Notes: a model not told the origin generated them from the sequence alone. A DNA stretch of 64,000 nt from CAVOAK01 sp963664465 (GCA_963664465.2 CAXXSU010000006.1:186001-250000); one strand, 5' to 3'; positions 44,197-53,069 are shown, numbered from the stretch's first letter. Translations and numbers: made by a program.

Positions 44197-45192
44197 ATGG
44201 GAATGATGATCGACGGCGTTTGGCGCGTAATGGACCGCAACGAGCGCCGGCAACAAAGTGGAAAATTTGTCAGAGCCGAGCCGTATTTTCGTAACTGGAT
44301 CACTGCTGACGGAACTCCTGGCCCCTCCGGCAAAGGGGGCTTCAAGGCCGAAGCGGGACGCTACCATCTGTATATTTCGCTGGCCTGCCCGTGGGCCCAT
44401 CGAACCCTTATCATGCGCAAGATAAAAGGACTTGAGGAAAAGATTTCACTCTCGGCCGTGCATCCCTACATGGGCGACCATGGCTGGTCGTTTCATGACG
44501 CGGACGGCGTGCTTCCAGATCCCATAATTGGTGCAGAACACATGCACCAGATTTATGCGGCGGCGGAGCCGACATACTCGGGACGGGTGTCGGTTCCAGT
44601 GCTCTGGGACAGGGAAACCGCGACTATCGTCAACAACGAATCGCCAGAGATTATCCGCATGTTCAACGGCGCCTTTGGCAATGTTGGCGCGAGCGGTCCC
44701 GACTATTATCCAGCCGACCTCGCCGCCGAAATAGATCAGGTCAACGACCGCGTCTACACGACCCTAAACAACGGCGTATATCGGTCGGGCTTTGCGACCA
44801 AACAGGAGGCATACGAGGAAGCCGTAGGCGAGCTCTTCGACACGCTGGACTGGTTGGAAGATCGTTTGCGCCGCCAGCGTTACGTCGCCGGCGACCGCAT
44901 CACCGAGGCGGACTGGCGCTTGTTCCCAACTCTGGTGCGCTTTGATCCCGTCTACCACGGCCACTTCAAGTGCAACCTCCGCCGCATCGTCGACTACCCG
45001 AACTTATGGGGTTACACGCGGGAGCTCTATCAGTTCCCAGGGGTCGCGGAGACGGTCGATCTTTATCACATCAAGCACCACTATTACGGCAGCCACGAAA
45101 CGGTCAATCCGACACTGATCGTTCCACTGGGACCCGACATCGATTTTAACGCGCCGCACGGCCGTGATGCCCTATTGAGCGCGGCCGAATGA
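44197..45192 (+). CDS. Glutathionyl-hydroquinone reductase (YqjG/ECM4 family GST)
   Basis: A 331-residue Xi-class glutathione transferase. The catalytic Cys lies in YISLACPWAHRTLIMRKIKG, with the downstream SAVHPYMGDHGWSF, VPVLWDRETATIVNNESPEIIRMFN and an all-helical C-domain (ADWRLFPTLVRFDPVYHGHFKCNLRRI). Members reduce S-glutathionyl-hydroquinones to hydroquinones. ATG 44197 is used; ATG 44203 is also possible. Single gene; 125 bp upstream without other features apart from the hairpin. Confidence 0.93.
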   Translation: MGMMIDGVWRVMDRNERRQQSGKFVRAEPYFRNWITADGTPGPSGKGGFKAEAGRYHLYISLACPWAHRTLIMRKIKGLEEKISLSAVHPYMGDHGWSFHDADGVLPDPIIGAEHMHQIYAAAEPTYSGRVSVPVLWDRETATIVNNESPEIIRMFNGAFGNVGASGPDYYPADLAAEIDQVNDRVYTTLNNGVYRSGFATKQEAYEEAVGELFDTLDWLEDRLRRQRYVAGDRITEADWRLFPTLVRFDPVYHGHFKCNLRRIVDYPNLWGYTRELYQFPGVAETVDLYHIKHHYYGSHETVNPTLIVPLGPDIDFNAPHGRDALLSAAE

Positions 45193-45247
45193 CGCAACAC
45201 CGCCGCGTGGTGCTTAAAAAGACGAAATAGGCCATTAACTTATAGGA

Positions 45248-45529
45248 ATGATGGCTGTTGCGCCGATTGTTCCGCTCGGCTTCGCGAGCGTTCCTATTCC
45301 GGTCAATCCGATCAGGGTTCGCCGGCCGCGGTCGGTTGCACCGTCGAAACAGCCCCAAGGTGTAGCACCCGTCCGGCGAACGAGCTGCCCGCGCCAGATT
45401 GCCGACCGCAAAACACCTAAATCATATGATGAACTCCAAGCGCTTTACTTATTGTCGGTCGAGACCCGCCGGGCCCTTCTTGAATTGGATGAGGATCATC
45501 CAATCAACGGGCCACATCCGACGGATTGA
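45248..45529 (+). CDS. Hypothetical protein, 93 residues
   Basis: Opens at ATG 45248 or 45251, just after AGGA. The N-terminal two thirds are Pro/Arg-rich and low in complexity (VPLGFASVPIPVNPIRVRRP). The C-terminus is more protein-like and helical (KSYDELQALYLLSVETRRALLELDED). No family recognised. It could be a real small gene or a chance frame; the opposite strand has no better candidate. Confidence 0.42.
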   Translation: MMAVAPIVPLGFASVPIPVNPIRVRRPRSVAPSKQPQGVAPVRRTSCPRQIADRKTPKSYDELQALYLLSVETRRALLELDEDHPINGPHPTD

Positions 45530-45625
45530 GGCTCGTCGGCCGCAAGCCTTGGTAAATATGATCTATTGCCCAAGTTTCGAGATAGGATAGCGAGCGAGGG
45601 GCATGCCGCCGCACGGGCTTGAGGA

Positions 45626-47455
45626 ATGGTCAAGGTCTACAGCGACACATTTGAATGGCGCTTCGCGCGCCCGCCCGAAAAGATTTGGTCAGCGCTCGCC
45701 GATACGGCGCGCTGGAACGAAGCGGCAGGACTTCCCAAGCATGCCATCGAGGAAGTGCTTCAGCCCGATGGTTCGGTTCGCTTCTTTGGACGTGCGCGAA
45801 AGGGAGTCTTCGCGCTCGAATGGGAAGAAATTCCAGTTGAGTGGGTAGACCGCCAATGGTTCCGACACCTACGCGTGTTCTCAAGGGGTCCCATTCGCAC
45901 CCTATGCGCCACTTTGCGGATTGGCGACGACGGCACGGGCGGAACGCTCGCCCGCTATACGGCCGAAGCCACCGCAGCCAATTTGATCGGCACTCTCATT
46001 CTCGAAACCGTCTTTCTAAAAGCGTCCCGGCGCATCTTTACGGAGCTCGCGGACAGCACTCGAGATTGGTCCGAGGGACGGCGTGAGCGGCCGTTTGAGG
46101 CGAAGCGCAAGACACTCTCACCTCCGGAACGGGCCCGCCTCGACGCGATGGTCGCACGCGTAGAGGAAAGCGCGAACGTACATCAACTCGTGCGCAGACT
46201 GCTCGACTGGATGCTGGCCGCCCAGGAAATCGATCTCATGATAATCCGTCCGCTGGAGCTGGCGCACCGCTGGGGCACGAGCGGCCGAACGGTTGTCGAG
46301 CTTTGCCTCCAGTCGGTCAAAGACGGCTTGCTCGAATTGCGCTGGGACCTGCTTTGCCCACGCTGTCGAGGCGCGAAACTCGCCGTAACCTCTCTCGATC
46401 AATTGCCGCGCGGCGCGCATTGCAATTCGTGCAACATCGACTACGACCGCGACTTCAGCCGCAATGTTGAACTCACCTTCCATCCTGCGCCGGCGGTTCG
46501 CGATGTTGTTGCCGGTGAATTCTGCTTGTTTGGCCCGATGACAACGCCGCACGTTAAGGTTCAGGTGACGCTTGATCCGGGCGAGACGCGGGACCTCGAA
46601 GGTCAGATTGCCGCCGGTGACTATCGGCTGCGCACGCGCGAAATTGGCGGCGAGCACGATCTGACATACGAGTCTGGGGCATTTCCCTCGGCATTCGCTG
46701 AAGCAGGCGGTGTCACCATCGGTGTCCCGCTGCGTGAGGGTATGATCCGTCTCACCAACAACGAGGATCGGCGGCGGACTCTTATCATCGAGTCCCGCGA
46801 CTGGGTTCGCGACGCGCTGACGGCACACCAGGCCACAACCTTGCAGGTGTTTCGCGATCTCTTTGCCGATGCGGTTCTCAGACCAGGCAATGAAGTCGGG
46901 ATCTCACAGATCACCATGCTATTCACGGACCTCAAGGGTTCAACTGCGCTCTATGAGCGGATTGGCGACGCCGCCGCCTACCAACTCGTGCACGAGCATT
47001 TCGCCTATCTCAGTCGCGCCGTGCGTGAACGCGGCGGAACAATAGTCAAAACCATGGGCGATGCCGTAATGGCGGTATTCGCCGATCCTGTCGACGCGGT
47101 CCACGCCGCGCTCGCGGTCCAGTCCGGTGTGCAGGAGTTCAACCGCGCGTCCGCCAGCGAAGACATCGTGATCAAGGTCGGATTGCACGGAGGTCCATGT
47201 ATCGCCGTCAACCTCAACGAAAAGCTGGATTACTTCGGAACGACGATCAATATGGCCGCGCGGCTGCAGGCATTGAGCCAGGGGGGTGATATCGTCTTTT
47301 CAACCTGGATGGTCGCCGATCCCGCAGTTCGTGAGATCCTTGGAGCGTTTCAGCTCGCCAAAGAAAGCCAGATGATTCCCGGATTTGGCGAACCGGTGAC
47401 GGTCCACCGCCTAACCACGGAGGCATTGGCGAGCGGCGAAGTCGCCACCCAGTGA
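45626..47455 (+). CDS. Class III adenylate/guanylate cyclase with SRPBCC-like and zinc-ribbon domains
   Basis: A 609-residue soluble protein. Residues about 1-150 resemble an SRPBCC fold (FEWRFARPPEKIWSALADTARWN). Residues 180-370 match the DUF5939 region, with a zinc ribbon whose Cys pairs are CPRC (244/247) and CNSC (266/269). The C-terminal cyclase domain has metal Asp435 (LFTDLKGSTALYERIG), Asp479 (KTMGDAVMAVF), and INMAARLQ with the transition-state Asn and Arg. It makes cAMP or cGMP; the substrate-specifying residues were not resolved. The zinc ribbon and SRPBCC part suggest a ligand or redox sensor. Single gene. Confidence 0.9.
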   Translation: MVKVYSDTFEWRFARPPEKIWSALADTARWNEAAGLPKHAIEEVLQPDGSVRFFGRARKGVFALEWEEIPVEWVDRQWFRHLRVFSRGPIRTLCATLRIGDDGTGGTLARYTAEATAANLIGTLILETVFLKASRRIFTELADSTRDWSEGRRERPFEAKRKTLSPPERARLDAMVARVEESANVHQLVRRLLDWMLAAQEIDLMIIRPLELAHRWGTSGRTVVELCLQSVKDGLLELRWDLLCPRCRGAKLAVTSLDQLPRGAHCNSCNIDYDRDFSRNVELTFHPAPAVRDVVAGEFCLFGPMTTPHVKVQVTLDPGETRDLEGQIAAGDYRLRTREIGGEHDLTYESGAFPSAFAEAGGVTIGVPLREGMIRLTNNEDRRRTLIIESRDWVRDALTAHQATTLQVFRDLFADAVLRPGNEVGISQITMLFTDLKGSTALYERIGDAAAYQLVHEHFAYLSRAVRERGGTIVKTMGDAVMAVFADPVDAVHAALAVQSGVQEFNRASASEDIVIKVGLHGGPCIAVNLNEKLDYFGTTINMAARLQALSQGGDIVFSTWMVADPAVREILGAFQLAKESQMIPGFGEPVTVHRLTTEALASGEVATQ

Positions 47456-47464
47456 CCCCGTCGG

Positions 47465-48337
47465 CTAAGGTCCCCGGGACTCGCGGTGGAGGATGTAGAG
47501 TCCGCTGCCAATAACAATGGCGCTGCCGGCGATGATCCAACGATCGGGCACATCGCCCCAGATCAAGAAGCCGTACAGCATGGCCCACAGCACGGCCGAA
47601 TACTCAAAGGGCGACACGACGGCGGCCTCGGCGTAGCGGAATGCTTCGATGGTGAGATACTGCGCGCCGCCGAGAAGAAAACCACCGATCGCGAACAGGC
47701 CTAGATCGAACAACGTGATTGCCCGCCACCCAAACACCAGGGTCACAAGTCCAACCGACGCCAGCGCCAGCGTCGTAATGAAGAGAATGGCGACCGACGA
47801 CTCGGTTGCCGCAATGCGCCGCGTAACGATGTCCTTGAATGCACTTGCCAAGGCGACACAGAGCGGTAGCAGCGCCACCAAGCGCACGGCCTCGCCGGTC
47901 GGGCGAAACATCACCAGGACACCGACAAAGCCGACCAACACCGCCGCCCACCGGCGCCAACCCACATGCTCGCCCAGGAGTGGACCTGCAAGTACCGTGA
48001 CGAAAAGCGGGGCAGCAAATGCGATTGCGATTGCGTCCGCAAGCGGCATCAGGCGCAGCGACGTGACGAACAGCAGCGTCGCTACAGTCATCGTGCCGGC
48101 CCGCACGAGTTGGCCACGCAGATTGACGACGCGCAGCGTTCGCACACCGCCAAAGCGCCAGGCGATGATCCCCACCAAGATCATCACGAATATGCTGCGC
48201 ATGAATACGATCTGGCCGGTCGGATAGCTGGCGGTCAGCCATTTGAGCACCGCATCGTTGAGCGTGAGCAGCGCAAACCCTGCGACCATGCAGGCGATAC
48301 CCCTGAGGGGAGATGATTGGATACCGGTGAGCTTCAT
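47465..48337 (-). CDS. DMT-superfamily (EamA) transporter
   Basis: A 290-residue protein with about ten hydrophobic helices arranged as two EamA repeats: VAGFALLTLNDAVLKWLTASYPTGQIVFMRS opens the first (abbreviated: LLTLNDAVLKWLTA), and LPLCVALASAFKDIVTRRIA the second. SPFEYSAVLWAMLYGFLIWGDVP is the usual ninth-helix signature. These export metabolites such as amino acids or nucleotides; the substrate is unknown. It converges on the cyclase gene with a gap of 9 bp. Confidence 0.9.
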   Translation of the reverse strand: MKLTGIQSSPLRGIACMVAGFALLTLNDAVLKWLTASYPTGQIVFMRSIFVMILVGIIAWRFGGVRTLRVVNLRGQLVRAGTMTVATLLFVTSLRLMPLADAIAIAFAAPLFVTVLAGPLLGEHVGWRRWAAVLVGFVGVLVMFRPTGEAVRLVALLPLCVALASAFKDIVTRRIAATESSVAILFITTLALASVGLVTLVFGWRAITLFDLGLFAIGGFLLGGAQYLTIEAFRYAEAAVVSPFEYSAVLWAMLYGFLIWGDVPDRWIIAGSAIVIGSGLYILHRESRGP

Positions 48338-48472
48338 GACAAGAAGTTATCGAAGGGAGGGACCTAGCGACCCTATACCACGCTGCGGCCTCGAATCGCT
48401 GGCCAAATGGTGTAACGCTCTGTGTTCGCACATTGCGGCACCGCAAGCCGCTTGAGTAGACTGCGACGGTTG

Positions 48473-48516
48473 CCGGGATGCCCCCGGGATGCCCCCGGGA
48501 CGCCCCCAGGACGCCC
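48473..48516. repeat. 11-bp minisatellite, four copies
   Basis: Two identical CCGGGATGCCC units are followed by CCGGGACGCCC and CCAGGACGCCC, in tandem with no gaps, plus three more bases. The array ends 21 bp before the acyl-CoA dehydrogenase ATG, in its leader. Copy-number change by slippage is possible. Confidence 0.9.
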
Positions 48517-48537
48517 AGGCAAGAACGTTGTCGGTGG

Positions 48538-49746
48538 ATGGATATGTATCGTTTAACTCCAGAGCAACAACAACTTCAGATACGTGCCCGCACGCTGGCC
48601 ACGGACGTGGTTGGTCCGAGGGCAGCTGAGGTCGATCGCACCGAGGCCTATCCATGGGACAACGTCGCGGCGCTCACCGAAGCCGGGTTTATGGGCATGA
48701 CGATTCCGAAGAGCCATGGCGGCTTGGGTCACGGCTACCTTGAGACGGTATTGGTCATTGAGGAAATGGCCAAGGTCTGCGGCGCGACCGCACGAATTGT
48801 CGTGGAAGGCAATATGGGAGCCATCGGCGCCGTCATGGCATATGGCTCCGAAGATCAGAAGAAGTACGCCGCGCAACTCGTCAAAGCTGGAGACAAGCCG
48901 GCAATCTGTATTTCCGAGCCGGCGGCCGGAAGCGCGGCAAATGAAATGACGACGCGGGCTGATCGCAGCGGTTCCGGCTACGTGATTAATGGCAAGAAGC
49001 ACTGGATTACGGGCGGCGGCGTCTCGAAATTGCACCTGATCTTCGCCCGCGTCTTCGATGGTGCAGTTGAGCAGGGGATCGGCGGATTTATTGTTATCGA
49101 CGAACCCAATGGAAGCACCAAGGGTTTAACGATTGGCTCACGTGAACCGACGATGGGTCTACGGGGGTTGCCAGAGACGGAGATCAGCCTGACGGACCTG
49201 GAGGTGGACGAGGCCATGGCGATTGTCCCGCCCGAGGGCCTGCAGCGTGGATTCGCCGGGTTGATGAACGCCTATAATGGACAGCGTATCGGCGCCGCCA
49301 CAGTGGCTCTGGGTCTCGCGCAGGGCGCGTTTGAACTGGCCCTCGCCTACACGAAAACGCGCGAGCAGTTCGGCCGGCCGATCTACGAATTTCAAGGTAT
49401 TCAATGGATGCTGGCCGATATGTCGACCGACATCGCCAGCGCCAGAGCGCTAATTCACAAGGCAGCCTACTGCGAGGGATTTCCCGACGCGCTGGAAGCC
49501 GCCCAGGCGAAGGTCGCCGCCTCGGAGATGGCGATCAAGGTTACCAACGACGCCTTGCAAATTTTTGGAGCAGCGGGATATTCGCGACGCAACCCGGTTG
49601 AGCGCATGGTACGTGACGCGCGAATGTTCACGATAGGCGGTGGCACGGCGCAGATTCTGCGGACGGTGATCGCCTCGCGCCTTCTCGACCGTAAGTTGCC
49701 CCAGACTCGGGATGGCTATATGAATTTGCCGCGAGCGACAGGTTAG
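48538..49746 (+). CDS. Acyl-CoA dehydrogenase, 3-sulfinopropanoyl-CoA desulfinase-like
   Basis: A 402-residue FAD protein of the acyl-CoA dehydrogenase fold. ATG 48538 (MDMYRLTPEQQQLQ) is used; the frame upstream is a repeat. Flavin and substrate segments are ICISEPAAGSAANEMTTRAD, HWITGGGVSKLHLIFARVFD and KTREQFGRPIYEFQGIQWMLADM. Dehydrogenases have a catalytic Glu in a YEGTSQ-type motif; here it is FTIGGGTAQ with Gly368. That replacement, and the whole N-terminus, match the desulfinase Acd of Advenella, which removes sulfite from 3-sulfinopropanoyl-CoA. Desulfinase activity is inferred; no CoA ligase or transferase lies nearby. Confidence 0.85.
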   Translation: MDMYRLTPEQQQLQIRARTLATDVVGPRAAEVDRTEAYPWDNVAALTEAGFMGMTIPKSHGGLGHGYLETVLVIEEMAKVCGATARIVVEGNMGAIGAVMAYGSEDQKKYAAQLVKAGDKPAICISEPAAGSAANEMTTRADRSGSGYVINGKKHWITGGGVSKLHLIFARVFDGAVEQGIGGFIVIDEPNGSTKGLTIGSREPTMGLRGLPETEISLTDLEVDEAMAIVPPEGLQRGFAGLMNAYNGQRIGAATVALGLAQGAFELALAYTKTREQFGRPIYEFQGIQWMLADMSTDIASARALIHKAAYCEGFPDALEAAQAKVAASEMAIKVTNDALQIFGAAGYSRRNPVERMVRDARMFTIGGGTAQILRTVIASRLLDRKLPQTRDGYMNLPRATG

Positions 49747-49863
49747 GGAATTTCGCGACCAATCCGCACATATGGCCTCGACTGGACGGCGACTTTCGTT
49801 GGGCTGTCGGGACACCTATATTGAATTCATACCCTTAACCGCGGGAAGGTTGAACGGTCGGAT

Positions 49864-50586
49864 ATGACGGATTCAGAAAGCCAAACATCTCCGTTTGTCT
49901 TGAACAGAGACGATATTGAGCGAGGATTGCTGGAGCAATATGCACGCGACAACGCACACCTCATGGAGATGCGGCTTTCGACCGAAGAAGAGCGCAGGGC
50001 ATCCATTGAGCAAATGCTGTCTGCGGCCGCCGATGGGCAGGATGTCTGGATCTTTGGCTATGGCTCGCTGATGTGGAATCCGGCCTTCCACTATGCCGAG
50101 GAGCGGCCTGCTCTGCTGCGCGGATATCACCGGCGCTTTTGTTTTTGGACGCCGCTGGGACGCGGCACGCCGGAAAACCCTGGATTGATGCTCGGCCTCA
50201 TCACCGGAGGGTCCTGCCGTGGCGTTGCCTTTCGAATTGCGCCCGACGCTGTTGAGCAAGAGCTCAGCATTCTCTGGGCGCGGGAAATGATGGGTGACGT
50301 CTATCAGCCGAACTGGTTCAACTTGCGAACCGATCATGGACCGGTTCGGGCAATCGCCTTCACGTTGAAAAGAAACCATGAGCGCTTCGCCGGCGATCTG
50401 CCGGTTGACGTCGTCACCCGCCACGTCGCCACCGCAGCCGGCAGACTTGGTCCGTGCGCGGACTACCTTGTCAACACAGTACGCAAGCTTGAGGAGACAG
50501 GTGTGCGCCGTGGCCCAATGCACGATCTTCTCAATCGCGTCCGGGCCCATCACACTGCAATCGGATTGGATTCCGGGGAGGCGTAG
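49864..50586 (+). CDS. chaC: ChaC-type gamma-glutamylcyclotransferase
   Basis: A 240-residue protein. The family substrate-binding motif is VWIFGYGSLMWNP, with RPALLRGYHRRFCFWTPLGRGTPENPGLMLGL following (in part: LRGYHRRFCFW), and a Glu in the active region. ChaC enzymes release 5-oxoproline from glutathione. An N-terminal extension of about 55 residues is polar. msrB follows after 1 bp, so the pair forms a thiol and oxidative-stress unit. Confidence 0.92.
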   Translation: MTDSESQTSPFVLNRDDIERGLLEQYARDNAHLMEMRLSTEEERRASIEQMLSAAADGQDVWIFGYGSLMWNPAFHYAEERPALLRGYHRRFCFWTPLGRGTPENPGLMLGLITGGSCRGVAFRIAPDAVEQELSILWAREMMGDVYQPNWFNLRTDHGPVRAIAFTLKRNHERFAGDLPVDVVTRHVATAAGRLGPCADYLVNTVRKLEETGVRRGPMHDLLNRVRAHHTAIGLDSGEA

Positions 50587-50587
50587 G

Positions 50588-50983
50588 ATGTCGACAAAGG
50601 TGGATAAGAACGACGCGGAGTGGCGTTCGCATTTGACGCCCGAACAGTATGCCGTCTGTCGTCAAGCGGCCACCGAGGCGCCGTTCTCCGGCAAATACAA
50701 CGACTGTAAGGACGCCGGCACATATCTCTGCATCTGCTGCGGCAATCCGTTATTCAAGTCGGACACCAAGTTCGACTCCAGAACCGGCTGGCCCAGTTTT
50801 TGGAAACCGATCGCCGATGAAGCTGTACGGGAAGTAGAGGACCACAGCCTCCTCATGCGCCGAACGGAAATCACATGTGCAAATTGCGATGCGCATCTGG
50901 GCCATTTGTTCGAGGACGGCCCTGCGCCAACGGGGCTGCGCTACTGCATGAACTCCGTTGCGTTGGACCTCAAGTGCGACTGA
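50588..50983 (+). CDS. msrB: Peptide-methionine (R)-S-oxide reductase MsrB
   Basis: Reduces methionine-R-sulfoxide in proteins. It is 131 residues from ATG 50588, which directly follows the chaC stop. Zinc ligands are CICC and CANC, the substrate loop is RTGWPSFWKPI, and the catalytic Cys is in LRYCMNSVAL. Full length. Confidence 0.96.
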   Translation: MSTKVDKNDAEWRSHLTPEQYAVCRQAATEAPFSGKYNDCKDAGTYLCICCGNPLFKSDTKFDSRTGWPSFWKPIADEAVREVEDHSLLMRRTEITCANCDAHLGHLFEDGPAPTGLRYCMNSVALDLKCD

Positions 50984-51036
50984 CTAGCTGCGGGCAACCC
51001 TCCAACAATGCAAATCCGGTTGTCCTCTGCTGAACG

Positions 51037-51053
51037 GCAGCGCCTGTCGCTGC
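51037..51053. terminator. Short hairpin between convergent msrB and M24 gene
   Basis: GCAGCG (51037-51042) and CGCTGC (51048-51053) form a perfect 6-bp GC-rich stem with a 5-nt loop, between two convergent genes. No T-run follows. A weak candidate for a two-way terminator. Confidence 0.3.
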
Positions 51054-51066
51054 GTGGCACGTCCAA

Positions 51067-52221
51067 CTAGAGGACGATCAGCTCCCGCGTCACCCGCGAG
51101 AGAAGTTCACATCCCCTGTCCGTCACAAGAACAGTGTCAACGAGTCGGGCACCAAGCCGGTCCTCGTGGCTGAAGACAGGTGGCTCGACCGACACGACCA
51201 TGCCTGTTCGAAGCTCGTACGGACTGTTCTCCGACAGATCCAGGCGTTCGCCCCACATCGGCGGAAAAGCCGGCGCGATGCCGTAGCCCGCCGTATGCAG
51301 CCGGTACTTATCCATTCCGGCTCTCGCGGTAACATTTTTTGCGGCCTCGTGCGGCTTGCTCGCAGAAACGCCCGACTTGATTTCAGCCATAAAGGCGTCA
51401 CCCGCCGCGCGAACCACATCGAAAATCTCCAGCATCCTCGGCGTTGGTTTTCCCAGGCAAAGTTGCCGCCCGAGCAGCGCGCAATAGCGCCGATAGGCCG
51501 AGCCATATTCGATATGCATGAAGTCGCCGCGCACTAATTTCTTCTCGCTGGGCGCCGGGTGCGCGTAGCAGGTGCGGTCGCCACTCGCGAAGTTCATCGG
51601 ACTCGCGGCCATTTCCCCACCTTCAACCATAATCGCGCGATAAACCTCGCCGGCGACCTGCGCCTCCGTCATACCCACCGACACCGTGTCGACACAGACA
51701 TCCATTGCGCTGTCGGCAATTTCCGCAGCTTTGCGGATATAGGCGATTTCCGCTGGCGATTTGATGAATTTTTGCTCGTCGATCAGGCCAGCGGCGTCCT
51801 TGACCATGGACGGTCCCAGATAGTCTTTCAAACGTTCGTACTGACGGACCGACAGGTAGTAATCTACGACCTCGAGCCCAATGCGACGGCCGGCGTATCC
51901 TTTCTCCTCCATGAGGCGTATCGTCGCGTCGATTGGATCCTCGGGCGTTGGACCACCCCATCCGCGAATTTCCTCAGCGAGGCAGGTGTCCAGCGCTTCC
52001 GGAAGTTCGGATGTCCGCGTAAGGAATGTGAGCGGCTCTTCCTCAATCGGAAAAAACAATGCCTGAAACTGCTGATAGCCCTTAGTCCGGCAGCCGATCA
52101 GATAGTTGATATTGACCGGCGATAGTACGAGCAGGAGTTCGATTCCGGCGTGCCCCATGGCACTTCGAACGCGCCTGCGGCGGTCTTCGAATTCCTCGGC
52201 AGCGAAATCGTCTTTGGACAT
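51067..52221 (-). CDS. M24-family (creatinase/Xaa-Pro peptidase fold) protein with altered metal site
   Basis: A 384-residue pita-bread protein with an N-terminal creatinase-N domain (RRRVRSAMGHAGIELLLVLSPVNINYLIG) and a C-terminal M24 domain. M24 peptidases bind two metals through Asp, Asp, His, Glu and Glu. Here the first Asp segment reads MHIEYGSAYRRYCALLG, the His segment TAGYGIAPAF and the last Glu segment GARLVDTVLVTD; only the VVSVEPPVF Glu is intact. It is therefore probably not a metallopeptidase, but may work like creatinase or ectoine hydrolase-type members. It shares a strand with the CE4 gene upstream (56 bp gap). Confidence 0.85.
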   Translation of the reverse strand: MSKDDFAAEEFEDRRRRVRSAMGHAGIELLLVLSPVNINYLIGCRTKGYQQFQALFFPIEEEPLTFLTRTSELPEALDTCLAEEIRGWGGPTPEDPIDATIRLMEEKGYAGRRIGLEVVDYYLSVRQYERLKDYLGPSMVKDAAGLIDEQKFIKSPAEIAYIRKAAEIADSAMDVCVDTVSVGMTEAQVAGEVYRAIMVEGGEMAASPMNFASGDRTCYAHPAPSEKKLVRGDFMHIEYGSAYRRYCALLGRQLCLGKPTPRMLEIFDVVRAAGDAFMAEIKSGVSASKPHEAAKNVTARAGMDKYRLHTAGYGIAPAFPPMWGERLDLSENSPYELRTGMVVSVEPPVFSHEDRLGARLVDTVLVTDRGCELLSRVTRELIVL

Positions 52222-52277
52222 GCCTCACCTCAGAGCCACCGGTTCGTCCCCAGCTCGCAGCCACCCTAAGCGGAGGC

Positions 52278-53069
52278 TCAGGCCACCTGTTTAGCCAGTT
52301 CGTCGCAACGCATGAATGTCGACTTGGGCTTAGACTTTATGAGCTTGATCAATCGCTCAACCATCCGTAGGCGGCCTGGATGACCAATGAGTTGGACATG
52401 CAGCGTTAGGTGGAAAAATGATCCAGGTCGATCGTCGTAGAGTGCGAGGAACTCCTCGCTCCAGTTTTCGTAGGCGGTCGATGGCGTATCAATTGTTCCA
52501 CCAAGCCCACCGCCGTAGAGAAAATAGGGCGCGTCGGCGAGATGCCAGTGGACCGGAAGCTCGACAAGTTCGAGCGGTTCACCGTCGCGGAGGTGGCGAT
52601 ATGGGCTCGATCGGTCCTGAAAATTCGTCGAGATGCTGATCTTTTCTTGCAGCAGTAGATCGATGGTGTGATCTGTCAATTCCCAGCCGGGCGCTCGCCA
52701 GGTGATCGGCCTAAGTCCGACCACATTCGTGATTGCCTCAATGCCCCGCACGAGCTCATCGCGCTCCTGCTTTTGATCAAGTCCCAACAGCGCAAGATGG
52801 TCATAGCCATGGCTTGCGACTTCATGCCCGCGTTGATGGATGGCGCGCACCGCCTCTGGATAGCGGTCGACGGTCTGACCAGGAACGAAAAAGGTCGAGA
52901 CGATCGAATGGTGATCCAAAAGATTGAGGAGCGGTTCCAGACCCTCACGCACCGCATAGGCGCCCTGGCTCATCAGAACCGGTCGCGGCGCACCATCGGC
53001 AATAGCGCGTGACCAACCTGCCTCGGCGTCCAGGCAGATACCAAATATTACGGGAAAAGACGAGTTCAT
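52278..53069 (-). CDS. Polysaccharide deacetylase/imidase-like (CE4) protein
   Basis: A 263-residue NodB-homology protein. ATG 53069 has GAGGGG about 7 nt upstream. The metal motifs are FGICLDAEAGWS (Asp) and EVASHGYDHLAL (two His), with RAPGWELTD and a C-terminal SFFHLTLHVQLIGHPGRL segment. The DAEAGW opening resembles the HpPgdA-like branch, which also includes cyclic-imide hydrolases. No signal peptide is present, so a cytoplasmic small-molecule substrate such as an imide is at least as likely as peptidoglycan. Upstream of the M24 gene on the same strand. Confidence 0.8.
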   Translation of the reverse strand: MNSSFPVIFGICLDAEAGWSRAIADGAPRPVLMSQGAYAVREGLEPLLNLLDHHSIVSTFFVPGQTVDRYPEAVRAIHQRGHEVASHGYDHLALLGLDQKQERDELVRGIEAITNVVGLRPITWRAPGWELTDHTIDLLLQEKISISTNFQDRSSPYRHLRDGEPLELVELPVHWHLADAPYFLYGGGLGGTIDTPSTAYENWSEEFLALYDDRPGSFFHLTLHVQLIGHPGRLRMVERLIKLIKSKPKSTFMRCDELAKQVA

